Positions 47,612 to 56,065 are shown, numbered from the stretch's first letter. The stretch is 64,000 bases of DNA from a marine actinobacterium PHSC20C1 (GCA_000153145.1 CH672415.1:313854-377853); one strand, 5' to 3'. Notes: a model not told the origin generated them from the sequence alone. Program-made: numbers and translations.

Positions 47612-49711
47612 TTGAGTGCAATCTTTAAGACCGTGCCGTGGCGAGCGGAGACGCTCATTTCTTCGGTCGAGAATGGCACTATCCAGTTGCCTGATTTGCA
47701 GAGGCCCTTCGTGTGGCCTGCAACTAAGGTGCGGGACCTATTCGATTCGATGTACCGGGGCTACCCTGTGGGTGCACTGATGTTCTGGGATGTCTCGGCC
47801 AACGGTGAGACTCGCTCTATCGCGGGCGCCGCGGTGAAAGATGCTTCACATCAGATCGTGGACGGTCAGCAGCGTTTAACCAGCTTGTATGCCGCCACGA
47901 GGGGCAAGCCGGTGCGTGACGAAAAGTACCGGAACAAGTCCATAGCCATCTCATTCAACCCGTTCACTGAAAAGTTTGAAGTGCGCACCCCGGCGTTTGC
48001 GAGGTCGCGCGATTGGGTTGCGGACATTGCTACTTGCTTCGAATCTCCGATCGAAGCTCTGCAAAGTTTTGTGGAGCGGTATGAGGAGTCGGGGCGAGAG
48101 CTCGACAAAGAGCAACAGAAAAGCCTAGGTAAAGTTTTCGTCAAGCTCCACGGTTTGCAGAGCTACTCATTCGACGTTGTGCACATTCAGAAAGACGCGG
48201 AGAAGCGCACTGTCGCTGACATCTTCGTGCGTATCAACTCGGAGGGAGTCAGCCTTAAGGCCTATGACTACATCCTCACGTGGCTTAGTGTTTTCTGGCC
48301 TGATGGTCGCGAGCAGATCGAAGAATTCGCTCGGAACTCTCGGCTATCTCCGGCGCACGCCAGTGAGATTCTGAATCGTAAGGTTGGCTGGACCGCCAAC
48401 AACCCCTTCATTGACGTTGCGACCGGTCATATTGTGCGTGCGATCGTCGCCATCGGTCAGAACCGTGCCAAGCTCGCCGACGCGTACAACGCGTTGCAGG
48501 CGAAAGATAGAACATCAGGTCTGGTCGATAGTGATCGGCAGGATCGCGAACTCGATCTTCTAAAGAGCGCGCTTCCTACTGTTATTACTCCCTTGCACTG
48601 GCAAGAGTTCATCCACTCGGTTCAGACCGCTGGATTTCGCTCGCGTAAGGGCGTCACATCGAACACGAACCTAGTTTCTTGCTATATCTATTTTCTGCTC
48701 GGCCGCACTCGATACAACGTCGACTTGCCTACGCTGCGTGTGCTCACGGCACGCTGGTTGTTCATGTCGCAGCTCTCCGCGCGGTACACAGGTAGCAGCG
48801 AGTCACAGTTGCAGAAGGATCTCGACCGCTTTGGCGCACTAGAGGACGGTGATTCTGCGGGGTTTATCCGAGTAACCGAGGAAGCAATCGCGAATGTCCT
48901 TACGGCCGACTTCTGGGAGTATCGCGTGCCTGATTTGCTGGTCACGTCGATCGCCGCGCTCTCGCCTGCATATCAGTGCTACTTGGCAGTGTTGAACGCG
49001 ACAGATGCTGACATGTTCATGCTCGACATGAAGGTTCGAGATTGGATGGACCCGGGCCTTCCGGTGGTCAAGGGTGTCGAAGGTCACCATTTGTTCCCTC
49101 GCGCATACCAAGAAAAGGTGCTTGGCACGACAGACATCAAGCGCATAAACCAGGCTGCAAACTTCGCGCCAACGGACTGGAACACGAATAACCTCATCTC
49201 CGACAAGCCGCCCGCTGAATACTGGCCCGACTTGGTGGCCGCTCGCGGCGGTGATAAAGAATGGCTTGCAAAGCAGCACTATTGGCATGCGCTGCCTGAC
49301 GGTTGGCAGAATCTCGAATACGAGGACTTCTTGCTGCAGCGTCGACGAATGATTGCCACCGTCATTCGCGACGGTTACCGGAAGCTCAGCAAGAACGAAG
49401 TGGTAGAGCCCACCGATGCTCTTCAGGCTGATGTGCCAGAGGTATCCGAGCCGTCGCTCGCCGAACTCATCGAACAATTCCTTCTCAAGCCAGGCGACTT
49501 CCTGGACCCGGTTGACCCTAATTGGGAAGTCGACGCTGCGATCACTGACGACGGCACGCTCCTGATTGACGGAGTGCATGAGTTCGACTCGCTCGACGAG
49601 GCTGCTCATCATTTGGAGGTGACAAACATGAGCGGTTACGATTTTTGGGCTCTCCAGACCGACAAAGGACTCATACCGTTGAGTGATCTTGATCCTGATC
49701 GGGTCACCTAA
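47612..49711 (+). CDS. DUF262/HNH (GmrSD-like) defence nuclease with RAMA-like C-terminus
   Basis: 699 residues from TTG 47612. N-terminal DUF262 (ParB/Srx-fold) domain with QLPDLQRPFVW and the signature DGQQRLTSLYA (DGQQR at residues 84-88), needed for nucleotide hydrolysis in GmrS. A helical middle part follows. Around residue 490 is an HNH/DUF1524-type nuclease core: EGHHLFPRAY ... INQAANFAPTDWNTNNLISDKPPAEYW with the His and Asn residues in order, as in GmrD. The last 60 residues (DGTLLIDGVHEFDSLDEAAHHLEV ... GYDFWAL) look like a RAMA-type module. Such proteins are type IV restriction-like enzymes that cut modified phage DNA. It is the first gene of the island, and stands alone. Confidence 0.85.
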   Translation: MSAIFKTVPWRAETLISSVENGTIQLPDLQRPFVWPATKVRDLFDSMYRGYPVGALMFWDVSANGETRSIAGAAVKDASHQIVDGQQRLTSLYAATRGKPVRDEKYRNKSIAISFNPFTEKFEVRTPAFARSRDWVADIATCFESPIEALQSFVERYEESGRELDKEQQKSLGKVFVKLHGLQSYSFDVVHIQKDAEKRTVADIFVRINSEGVSLKAYDYILTWLSVFWPDGREQIEEFARNSRLSPAHASEILNRKVGWTANNPFIDVATGHIVRAIVAIGQNRAKLADAYNALQAKDRTSGLVDSDRQDRELDLLKSALPTVITPLHWQEFIHSVQTAGFRSRKGVTSNTNLVSCYIYFLLGRTRYNVDLPTLRVLTARWLFMSQLSARYTGSSESQLQKDLDRFGALEDGDSAGFIRVTEEAIANVLTADFWEYRVPDLLVTSIAALSPAYQCYLAVLNATDADMFMLDMKVRDWMDPGLPVVKGVEGHHLFPRAYQEKVLGTTDIKRINQAANFAPTDWNTNNLISDKPPAEYWPDLVAARGGDKEWLAKQHYWHALPDGWQNLEYEDFLLQRRRMIATVIRDGYRKLSKNEVVEPTDALQADVPEVSEPSLAELIEQFLLKPGDFLDPVDPNWEVDAAITDDGTLLIDGVHEFDSLDEAAHHLEVTNMSGYDFWALQTDKGLIPLSDLDPDRVT

Positions 49712-50030
49712 TTCGCCGACTGACTTAGAAAAGTGTTGCACTCGCCAAATTGGGATAGATCGCCTACGACCCTCGGGGTTATCGCCCAACGAAATTCGTT
49801 GGCTGACCTAAGAGGTGTTATCGGTCCGGCCAGATGGACACGTGATCGTTTGAAAGCGGCGGAAAGTTTTGGCCAGCTCCTGGCCTGTTAGCTTTCTGTG
49901 CGGCCCCGAAGGCTTTGATTCTCGGGGCCTCCGGCGGTGAGCCGTCTGATTGCGGCAGAGCCGTGCGGACGACCGCGCATTTCCGACGGCGGTAATTTGC
50001 GTTGATGGCCTCGAACGTTGTTGATCGGAA
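49712..50030. other. Gap between converging DUF262 and HNH genes
   Basis: No gene seen. Two hairpins may end the converging transcripts: GGCCAGCTCCTGGCC (49871-49885) and GGCCCCGA/TCGGGGCC (49902-49909 with 49922-49929). Confidence 0.45.
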
Positions 50031-50879
50031 CTAGCTGAGATCCAGATACTCGGTGAGGTACCAATTGCTCGCTCGCATTGCTTTATGAGCCGCACCTTCC
50101 CAAGAATTGACACGCCCTCCGGACTGCTGCAGCGCGGTAAACGCAAGGTGCCGCTGGGCGTCGTTTAGGGACATCGAGCTGCCGATATCCGCTTTTAGGC
50201 AGTCTTCAAAGTTGGTCAGCGACTGAGCTGCCCACACACTGAAGCGCCTTCGTAAGTCGAAGACTGTCAGATGAGCATTGAGGCGGGCCGCTAGGTGAGG
50301 GTCAAGCCCCAAGGGGTCCACTGCAAACCTGATTACAGGTCGGTTTAGGCTGCTTTCTTCAACGGAGGCAGAGAGCCACGGCGTGGTGAATGCAGTGTCA
50401 AAATAGGGGTGCAACACCGCGGGCGTTGAGGGCCCTGGTTTGTAGGCTTTCTTTACAAAGTTGCAGTCGTGGCATGCAGGAACTAGATTCGCCGGATGTA
50501 CGGTCGTACCGGCGAAGAGCGACTTTGGGAGATAGTGATCGAGTTCGCTAACTCGTCCTTCGCCGCAGTAAGGGCAGAGCTCGTTCGGCGCGGCGTTCTT
50601 GATGCCGCTTCGAATTGCTGCGGTCCCACGGAGCTTACTGAACTGTCTGTCATAGAGCTCTGCCATAGCACCTGCCGCGAGCCCGCCGACGTTGAATCGA
50701 GCGCCATCGGCTTGATGAAAGGTCAGATTTGCACCCAGTTGATCGAAGTTGTTGCACAGCGCCTGAACAATCGGCGCGGCAGCTGTGTACGGAGCCCGCC
50801 GGGTAGCGTTGCGAATGGTGGAAGCGGCAGTGCCGTAAGCAAGAGCTGACGTGGTCGTTGGAAGGCTCAAGTTATACAA
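50031..50879 (-). CDS. HNH endonuclease, PtuB-like partner of a Septu-type system
   Basis: 282 residues. A zinc-type HNH core in the middle: CPYCG (C102, C105), SELDHYLPKS (H115), NLVPACHDCNFVKK (C136, C139, N140). The D-H-Y-L-P-K-S form is typical of PtuB-like and related defence nucleases. Helical parts before and after. Its start overlaps the stop of the ATPase gene by eight bases, so the two are one translation unit. In Septu the ATPase (PtuA) and the HNH protein (PtuB) form a complex that degrades DNA on phage infection; by gene order, size and motifs this pair fits. Confidence 0.8.
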   Translation of the reverse strand: MYNLSLPTTTSALAYGTAASTIRNATRRAPYTAAAPIVQALCNNFDQLGANLTFHQADGARFNVGGLAAGAMAELYDRQFSKLRGTAAIRSGIKNAAPNELCPYCGEGRVSELDHYLPKSLFAGTTVHPANLVPACHDCNFVKKAYKPGPSTPAVLHPYFDTAFTTPWLSASVEESSLNRPVIRFAVDPLGLDPHLAARLNAHLTVFDLRRRFSVWAAQSLTNFEDCLKADIGSSMSLNDAQRHLAFTALQQSGGRVNSWEGAAHKAMRASNWYLTEYLDLS

Positions 50880-52377
50880 CGTTGTCCTCCTGCGTCTGCT
50901 CCAGAGAACTCAACACGAACCGGCCTTCGCTGCCGAGTTGCTCGTCGAGCGCCTGCATGACCAACTGTGCGGACCCTTGATGCTGTGAGAGTAGCTCTCG
51001 AAGCATCGCGTGAAACCCAGTCCGATTGACGTCTAAATGAAAAACTTCAGACGTAAGTCGCGAGACAGATTCCCCGAAGGACTCAGTTTGCAGCTGTGAT
51101 GCCCGAAAATCGTCTCCGCTGCGCTGAAGCATCCAGACGCATGATCTTGGAACCTCTTGAAGTACGACTGGCGAGTGTGTCGCAACAACTGCAACACCAT
51201 TGCGATCAATAACGAGATCAGAGATAGCCCGCGTGAGCGCTGAAAGCAAGGGTGGATGGAGGTGGGTTTCAGGCTCATCGAGGAGTATTAACGATCGCTC
51301 TTCGACCAGCTCAACGAGGCGAGTTACCGTAAGCAGGGCGATCTTGTGGCCCGAACTCATCGATTCAAAAGTTTCACGGGCGGCTGCGATGTTTGGGCCG
51401 CTCTGATCTGAATTGAGAAGGTCGCCGAGCGAGGTCTCGGTGAGAATTCTGTCGGCGCGTGAGAGTGTATCGATCGCCGTCAGCCAGCGTTTTCTCCGGC
51501 GTCCTTTAGCGCAGACTCTCAGGCTGTTCACGAATTGGTCTTCGAGTGATTCGCTGGCTTGGTGTGGTAATCCAATCGTCTGGACAGTCAGTCGTGTCGG
51601 CCGCAAAGGCGAGACTATGTTTTCGCGATCGAAAGCTGAAAAGGTGACGTGGACTACATTCACGAACGGTGTTTCAGAGCCGCCCAATCGGCCATGCGCA
51701 ATTTCGTCTCGGAAGGTTCCGGAGGCTTCTGGCGAGCCGCTTGCTGCTGAGACAAAGTCTCGGAGAAGCTTAGACTTCCCGACTCCGTTTGCGCCGATAA
51801 GAACATGGACGTTTGTAGGCGGGCTGGCGTTAGGGCGGACGTCGAACTCCAAGTGCAGCGGTGGCGCTTCGATTGTCCGGGGCTCGCTCGAATAGCTGAA
51901 TCTGTATGGAGTGAGCGCAGGCTGACCCCCGATAATGCGTTGAAATTGTGTGGTGATTGTTTGGACGGGGACATGACGGAGGAAGGAAATCGAAAACACC
52001 TCCGCACTCCGAGCTTCTTCAAGCAGCACGACATTCTCGGCCACGTCACGAAGGGAGCGTAGTGCGACTTTACCGATTCCGCCCGGCAACTTCATTAGTG
52101 CTTCGTAGTATTCACGGTCCTGACCTAGAGAGAAAAAGGGGCGCTTGAGCTCCGAAAATTGCTTCGGTAACTCCGTATGCGGGTCGTATTCCTTCATATC
52201 GTGGGGGGCGACTTTCACTGAGCCAATCTCGGTCACGTCGTCCCCCAAGCTGAAATAGAGCATAAATAGCGTCTTGAAGTGGAAGTCGTCCCAATCGTCA
52301 ACTACCAATGTGAACGTGCCAGCGGTCTTGACTGGCCAGTTGCCTTTTCCTACTACGACAAAGCGAGGAGCAATCAT
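50872..52377 (-). CDS. AAA/ABC-type ATPase, PtuA-like partner of the HNH nuclease
   Basis: 501 residues. A 180-residue N-terminal part of unknown fold precedes the ATPase, which has Walker A GANGVGKSK (residues 195-203), an ABC-type region, Walker B ILLDEPETHLHPP and the switch VVATHSPVVLQEVP. This is the ATPase type found in Septu PtuA, OLD proteins and Zorya-like systems. No TOPRIM domain is present after the ATPase, which separates it from OLD. The N-terminal 180 residues are longer than usual before the P-loop. The ATG overlaps the TGA that would end the upstream ORF if the nine-base C tract had one more C. Confidence 0.85.
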   Translation of the reverse strand: MIAPRFVVVGKGNWPVKTAGTFTLVVDDWDDFHFKTLFMLYFSLGDDVTEIGSVKVAPHDMKEYDPHTELPKQFSELKRPFFSLGQDREYYEALMKLPGGIGKVALRSLRDVAENVVLLEEARSAEVFSISFLRHVPVQTITTQFQRIIGGQPALTPYRFSYSSEPRTIEAPPLHLEFDVRPNASPPTNVHVLIGANGVGKSKLLRDFVSAASGSPEASGTFRDEIAHGRLGGSETPFVNVVHVTFSAFDRENIVSPLRPTRLTVQTIGLPHQASESLEDQFVNSLRVCAKGRRRKRWLTAIDTLSRADRILTETSLGDLLNSDQSGPNIAAARETFESMSSGHKIALLTVTRLVELVEERSLILLDEPETHLHPPLLSALTRAISDLVIDRNGVAVVATHSPVVLQEVPRSCVWMLQRSGDDFRASQLQTESFGESVSRLTSEVFHLDVNRTGFHAMLRELLSQHQGSAQLVMQALDEQLGSEGRFVLSSLEQTQEDNVV

Positions 52378-52379
52378 GG

Positions 52380-52786
52380 ATTCATACTCTCAGAGATGGT
52401 GAGTTCCTTGTGGCATTGAGCGACTCGGCAGGCTCCAACCCCGATCAAGGGGGGGGGCAACGGGGCTCAGCCAGAGCGAAACTCAGTCGAATGCTCCACG
52501 CGTTGGTGAAGGGATCAGGCTTGTCCGGCGCTTCTAGAAGTCCACAATTGCCCCAAATGGAGACTTCAATAAACGGTTCGACTTGAGATACTGAGTTTTC
52601 GAGAGTAGCTAGATGACGGCGCCTCGCAATTGGTGATGCACACGCAAGACTGATGGACAATGTGAAAGAGGAAACTTCCGAGGCGCACGGAGGAAACTGC
52701 GTTCGCACCTCGCGAAACCAACAGCGGTATCGCCGGCGATCCTTAGTTCTTAGAACAGCCCACAGATACACGAAAGGACCGTCCAC
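52380..52786 (-). pseudogene. ORF upstream of the Septu-like ATPase, broken at a C9 tract
   Basis: On the minus strand a frame runs from 52786 (GTG; a later GTG near 52711 is also possible) and stops at 52445 right after nine C's (G9 on the plus strand at 52449-52457). If one C is added, the frame goes on for about 25 codons and ends with a TGA that overlaps the ATPase ATG (ATGA). The protein has beta-strand-like alternation (SEVSSFTLSISLA, WSIRLSFALAE). I do not recognise its family. Three readings are possible: a phase-variable gene, a decayed gene, or a sequencing error in the homopolymer. The GTG at 52786 overlaps a hairpin, so the later start is more likely. Confidence 0.5.
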
Positions 52787-52807
52787 TAGGACGGTCCTTT
52801 CGTGTAT
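52766..52807. terminator. Perfect 19-bp hairpin H1
   Basis: ATACACGAAAGGACCGTCC at 52766-52784 and its exact reverse complement at 52789-52807, loop ACTA. The AAAGG/CCTTT base of the stem gives T-runs on both sides, so it can act as a terminator in either direction. The stem contains the core AGGACCG found in two more hairpins nearby. Confidence 0.75.
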
Positions 52808-52930
52808 CCCGAGGTCTTACAGGCGGGGACCCCGCCGCGCCGGTTCCGGCGCATCGCTGTCGCGGGCAACTCCTGCTTTATGCGTTACTGCGCTGTGACG
52901 GCCGAGCCGGTGGGGCGCAGCCCGACCAAC
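52808..52930. other. GC-rich multi-hairpin stretch between H1 and H2
   Basis: No ORF supported. Short perfect hairpins follow each other: GGCGGGG-A-CCCCGCC and GCGCCGG-TT-CCGGCGC (near 52829-52860). It could be a structured RNA or debris of a mobile element. Confidence 0.35.
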
Positions 52931-52967
52931 GCGACGAAGGACCGCACTGATTGTGCGGTCCTTCTCG
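52931..52967. terminator. Hairpin H2 (AAGGACCGCAC/GTGCGGTCCTT)
   Basis: GAAGGACCGCAC pairs perfectly with GTGCGGTCCTTC across the loop TGATT; the outer bases GCGAC/TCGC pair with one bulge. Related in its AAGGACCG core to H1. Confidence 0.65.
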
Positions 52968-53119
52968 CGTTAACCCAGTGGTCCTTCTTCACGTCTGGTT
53001 TGCTGGTTCGGACGCGAAGCTGCTCGCAGGCCCCAGCTGAGCAGTCCTGACAATCGCGCCGACCCCTCTGCGTTACACCAACGCTCTGCTGCGCGGTTTT
53101 CTAGCGGCTCAGTAGGGAG
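52968..53119. other. Non-coding stretch before the second tRNA-Pro 3' end
   Basis: I see no gene, no integrase remnant in any frame, and no tRNA 5' part. It ends in the exact 20-base repeat of the tRNA-Pro end. Confidence 0.4.
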
Positions 53120-53139
53120 TCAAATCCTGTCAGCCCGAC
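53120..53139 (+). repeat. Right attachment-like repeat (tRNA-Pro 3' end copy)
   Basis: TCAAATCCTGTCAGCCCGAC, identical to 47316-47335. The bases before it (CAGTAGGGAG) do not continue the tRNA, so it is only the 3' part, as expected for attR of an element that integrated in tRNA-Pro. Confidence 0.8.
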
Positions 53140-53143
53140 CGAA

Positions 53144-53177
53144 AAGCCCTGGTGAGAGGAAGCTTTCACCAGGGCTT
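53144..53177 (+). terminator. Hairpin H3 after the tRNA-end copy
   Basis: AAGCCCTGGTGA (53144-53155) pairs perfectly with TCACCAGGGCTT (53166-53177), loop of 10 nt, followed by CGTCGTTT. It stands 4 nt after the tRNA end and is probably the original terminator of tRNA-Pro before insertion of the first island block. Confidence 0.75.
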
Positions 53178-53189
53178 CGTCGTTTCCGC

Positions 53190-53215
53190 CCCCGGTCCTC
53201 GGCCGAGGACCGGGG
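53190..53215. terminator. Hairpin H4, 26-bp perfect palindrome
   Basis: CCCCGGTCCTCGG and its exact reverse complement CCGAGGACCGGGG directly joined, followed by AGTTTT. It contains the AGGACCG core of H1 and H2. Confidence 0.65.
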
Positions 53216-53648
53216 AGTTTTCGAGACAGTCGGGACGTGACCCCGTAGGTGTGTCCTATGGCTGGGGCTCTTCCCGATGTCGGGAGTGGGTCGTACCGGA
53301 GGCAACGAGGCGGCCTCTGTATTGGCGCTGTCGCTCCCGCGACGGTGTGACCATCCTGCAGCAGCGGACGGTTCTTTCAGGTTCTTGTCGCCGAGCCCGG
53401 TGAGAGGACTGCGCTCATGTTCCGGCTATCCGTCGCCGAGCCAGCTCTCCTCGCGAAATCAGTCCGCGAAGCTCTGGGCTCGGACAGCAATGTACTCGAT
53501 GGTGAGGTGACCAATGATCCCGGGGCTATTCCCCGCCAATTTCGGTGCTCCTCGCTATACTGGATATCAGGAACGTGACTCTTGCTCGTCTGAGGGTGAC
53601 CATTCCGACCAGGACAGACCGCCGAACACCCGAGGGTAAGAGGTACGC
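53216..53648. other. Leader region of the CBASS operon
   Basis: No gene seen. TATACT at 53556-53561 is a good -10 box, which would start the CBASS mRNA near 53568, about 80 nt before the cyclase. A -35 is not clear. AAGAGG stands 7 nt before the GTG start as ribosome binding site. Confidence 0.5.
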
Positions 53649-54614
53649 GTGTCAGAAGTTACCCACCAACAGATCGCTGCGTTCGCTGCCGACCGCATCA
53701 ACCTTCCTCACGCTGACGCGGTCAAGCATCGATCCCAGGTTAACGGTCTTCGTGACCGCCTGGCTTCGAAAATCGCTGCCGACCCCGGATACGGCCTGAT
53801 CAAGAGCCTGCACGCTGGCAGCGTCGCGAAGAGCACGGCGCTGAAGAGCGTGAACGACCTCGATCTCGCCGTGTATGTCAAGTCGGCAGAGGCGCCGGCC
53901 GATGATGCAGAACTCGTGCCCTGGCTGGCAGACCGCCTCTTCGAGGCCACCACCAACATGGATCGCGCGCAGTTTGAAGAGCAGACCCATTGCGTCACGG
54001 TTCACTACCGTAGCTCCGGTCTCGACGTCGATGTTGTTCCGGTGCTGTACGAGGGAGAACCCAATGACGTGGGCTATCTCATCAAGAAACGCACGGGAGA
54101 CCGGCTGAAAACGAGTACCCGTCTTCACCTCGACTTCATTGGCAGCCGCCGCAAGACGTACGGCCTGGAGTTTCTGGAGCTGATACGTCTGACGAAGTGG
54201 TGGAAGCGGCAGATCGTTGTGCGGGTCGATCCGGATTTCAAGTTCAAGTCGTTCATGATCGAGTTGATCTGGGCGCACCTCGCTGATTCAGGTGTATCAC
54301 TCAGCGACTACCCGAAGGCGCTGGAGGCATTCTTTGAGTGGATCGTGAGAACGGGCCTCGAAGAGCGGGTGACGTTCACGGACTACACGCCGGCATCCAC
54401 CTTCCCTGCGCGAGGGTCTGCTCCCATCGAGATTCTTGACCCTGTGAATCCCGAGAACAACGTAGCTATCAGGTACGACAACGCAGGACGCGACAAGATC
54501 CTCGACGCTGCCGCCTCCGCCTACGACGCCCTTACTGATGCCCGCTTCGCGACGACTAAAGGCCGCGCCGTCGATGACTGGCAAGAACTCCTCGGCCCCA
54601 CCTTCAAGGGATAG
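53649..54614 (+). CDS. CBASS CD-NTase (cyclic oligonucleotide synthase), CdnC-like
   Basis: 321 residues from GTG 53649. Nucleotidyltransferase active site: GS at residues 57-58 (HAGSVAKSTAL), metal-binding D70 and D72 (NDLDLAVYV), and the third Asp in GLDVDVVPV (residues 126-128). The C-terminal part is the helical OAS1/PAP-type lid (LEFLELIRLTKWWKRQ). The N-terminus ADRINLPHADAVKHRSQVNGLRDRL resembles CdnC cyclases that work with HORMA/TRIP13 partners and make cyclic triadenylate. Upon phage sensing it would make the second messenger that opens the TIR-SAVED effector. First gene of a four-gene operon; the product nucleotide is an inference. Confidence 0.92.
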   Translation: MSEVTHQQIAAFAADRINLPHADAVKHRSQVNGLRDRLASKIAADPGYGLIKSLHAGSVAKSTALKSVNDLDLAVYVKSAEAPADDAELVPWLADRLFEATTNMDRAQFEEQTHCVTVHYRSSGLDVDVVPVLYEGEPNDVGYLIKKRTGDRLKTSTRLHLDFIGSRRKTYGLEFLELIRLTKWWKRQIVVRVDPDFKFKSFMIELIWAHLADSGVSLSDYPKALEAFFEWIVRTGLEERVTFTDYTPASTFPARGSAPIEILDPVNPENNVAIRYDNAGRDKILDAAASAYDALTDARFATTKGRAVDDWQELLGPTFKG

Positions 54615-54620
54615 ACGCAA

Positions 54621-55133
54621 ATGACCGGTTCCTACTCCGTCAGCCAAACGTTCACGCTGACGCACGCCAAGCACCTGGCGTCGAAGGTTGTCAGCGACCT
54701 GTACCAGTGCCGCAACTTCTACGGTGAACCGTCTGAAGCGCAGATCGCGAGATATCAGGAGGAACTCATTGTGATGCTTGCTGGTGGCTACGTGAAGGAG
54801 TACGAGTTCGGTTTCAAGAAGCGCGACCAGCGCATCGTCTCCTGGCAGTATCGAGTGAACGCGAGCGGTGATCTGGTTGGCGGTGCCGATGACCGCAGCG
54901 GCGGAATCTACGCAAGAGCCGACATAAGCGGTGCGACTCACTTCAACTTTATGTCGTACAGCCAAGCGTGGTTCGACCTGAGCTCGGATGAGACGGACAC
55001 CGTGAAGTCCAAGCACCCGGTCGACCGCAATACCGGCGATCTGCCTAGCGACGGTAACGGGTATTGGCACACAGACCGCACATACAGCAGCGCTGGCGTT
55101 GCTATAGAAAGAAAGACCTTCCGCCCGCTATGA
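54621..55133 (+). CDS. CBASS HORMA-domain protein (Cap7-like)
   Basis: 170 residues, 6 nt after the cyclase. N-terminus SYSVSQTFTLTHAKHLASKVVSDLYQCRNFYGEPSEAQIARYQEELIVMLAGGYVKEYEFGFKK is the bacterial HORMA pattern of CBASS, followed by GDLVGGADDRSGGIYARADISGATHFNFMSYS. The C-terminal 30 residues (WHTDRTYSSAGVAIERKTF) fit the mobile safety-belt part. Bacterial HORMA proteins switch conformation upon binding peptide motifs, probably phage proteins, and then activate the cyclase. The stop overlaps the TRIP13-like gene start by four bases. Confidence 0.9.
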   Translation: MTGSYSVSQTFTLTHAKHLASKVVSDLYQCRNFYGEPSEAQIARYQEELIVMLAGGYVKEYEFGFKKRDQRIVSWQYRVNASGDLVGGADDRSGGIYARADISGATHFNFMSYSQAWFDLSSDETDTVKSKHPVDRNTGDLPSDGNGYWHTDRTYSSAGVAIERKTFRPL

Positions 55134-56065
55134 CCTCCAACAGCGAACTCTTCGGCAACGTCCTCGAGTATCCGGACAGCGCAGCCCGACAACGTTTCGA
55201 TGCTCTCGTCGGCATCGACCACATCAAGCGGCGCCTAGTGAACGAAGCCAGCGTCCTGATCGACCCCCAAGTGCTCGAACAGTGGAGCACGAGACATCAC
55301 GGCTCAACCCTCGATGCCGTGCGCGCCGTGGAGGAACGCACACCGCTGATTGTTCTCGCCGGGGACGTCGGTACAGGAAAGACAGAACTTGCAGAGTCTG
55401 TCGGAGACCCGATCGCCCGTTCGCTCAACCTTCCAGTGCTTACCCTGTATCCCCTTAGCCTCAGCGCCCGCGGACGCGGTCTTGTCGGGGAAATGACCAC
55501 GCTCATCACTCAAGCGTTCGAGCACGTCCGATCCTCGCTCGGCCAAGCGCGCGACAACAAAGGGAAGATCTGTAACGCCGCCATCCTCCTCATCGACGAG
55601 GCCGACGCCATCGCTCAGTCCCGGGAACTCTCGCAGATGCACCATGAGGACCGTGCCGGGGTCAACGCGCTCATCCGCGCCATCGATAGCCTCCGCCGAG
55701 ACAACCTTCCAGTCCTTACGGTTCTCTGCACTAACCGGTCAGATGCACTTGATCCCGCAATCGTTCGGCGCGCGGCACACATATTCGCCTTCACTCGTCC
55801 AGAGACAGAGCAGCGGGTGCACGTCCTGCGCACTGCGTTGGTCGGGACAGAGATCAGTCTAAGCGCGATAAATGAGGCCGCACGGCTGCTGGGACCGGAC
55901 GGCGAACGAGCGTGGGGCGTGACCTACTCCGACCTGAGGCAGCGGTTCGTCCCAGACCTTGTCCTAAACGCGTACGGGAGCGACACCCCCCTCACTGAGC
56001 TAGCCCTTAGCGAGGCGGCCGAGACATTCGTCCCCACCCGTCCTTTCGGGTCGATCGATGGCTGA
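55130..56065 (+). CDS. CBASS TRIP13/Pch2-like AAA+ ATPase (Cap6-like)
   Basis: 311 residues from ATG 55130 (ATGA overlap with the HORMA stop). AAA+ core with Walker A GDVGTGKT (residues 78-85), a pore-loop stretch ARGRGLVGE, Walker B LLIDEAD (153-159), sensor 1 LTVLCTNRSDALDPAIVRRA with arginine finger region, and a C-terminal lid. TRIP13-like ATPases unfold the N-terminus of the HORMA protein and so turn the signal off; this defines type III CBASS. Overlaps the effector gene by eight bases. Confidence 0.92.
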   Translation: MTSNSELFGNVLEYPDSAARQRFDALVGIDHIKRRLVNEASVLIDPQVLEQWSTRHHGSTLDAVRAVEERTPLIVLAGDVGTGKTELAESVGDPIARSLNLPVLTLYPLSLSARGRGLVGEMTTLITQAFEHVRSSLGQARDNKGKICNAAILLIDEADAIAQSRELSQMHHEDRAGVNALIRAIDSLRRDNLPVLTVLCTNRSDALDPAIVRRAAHIFAFTRPETEQRVHVLRTALVGTEISLSAINEAARLLGPDGERAWGVTYSDLRQRFVPDLVLNAYGSDTPLTELALSEAAETFVPTRPFGSIDG

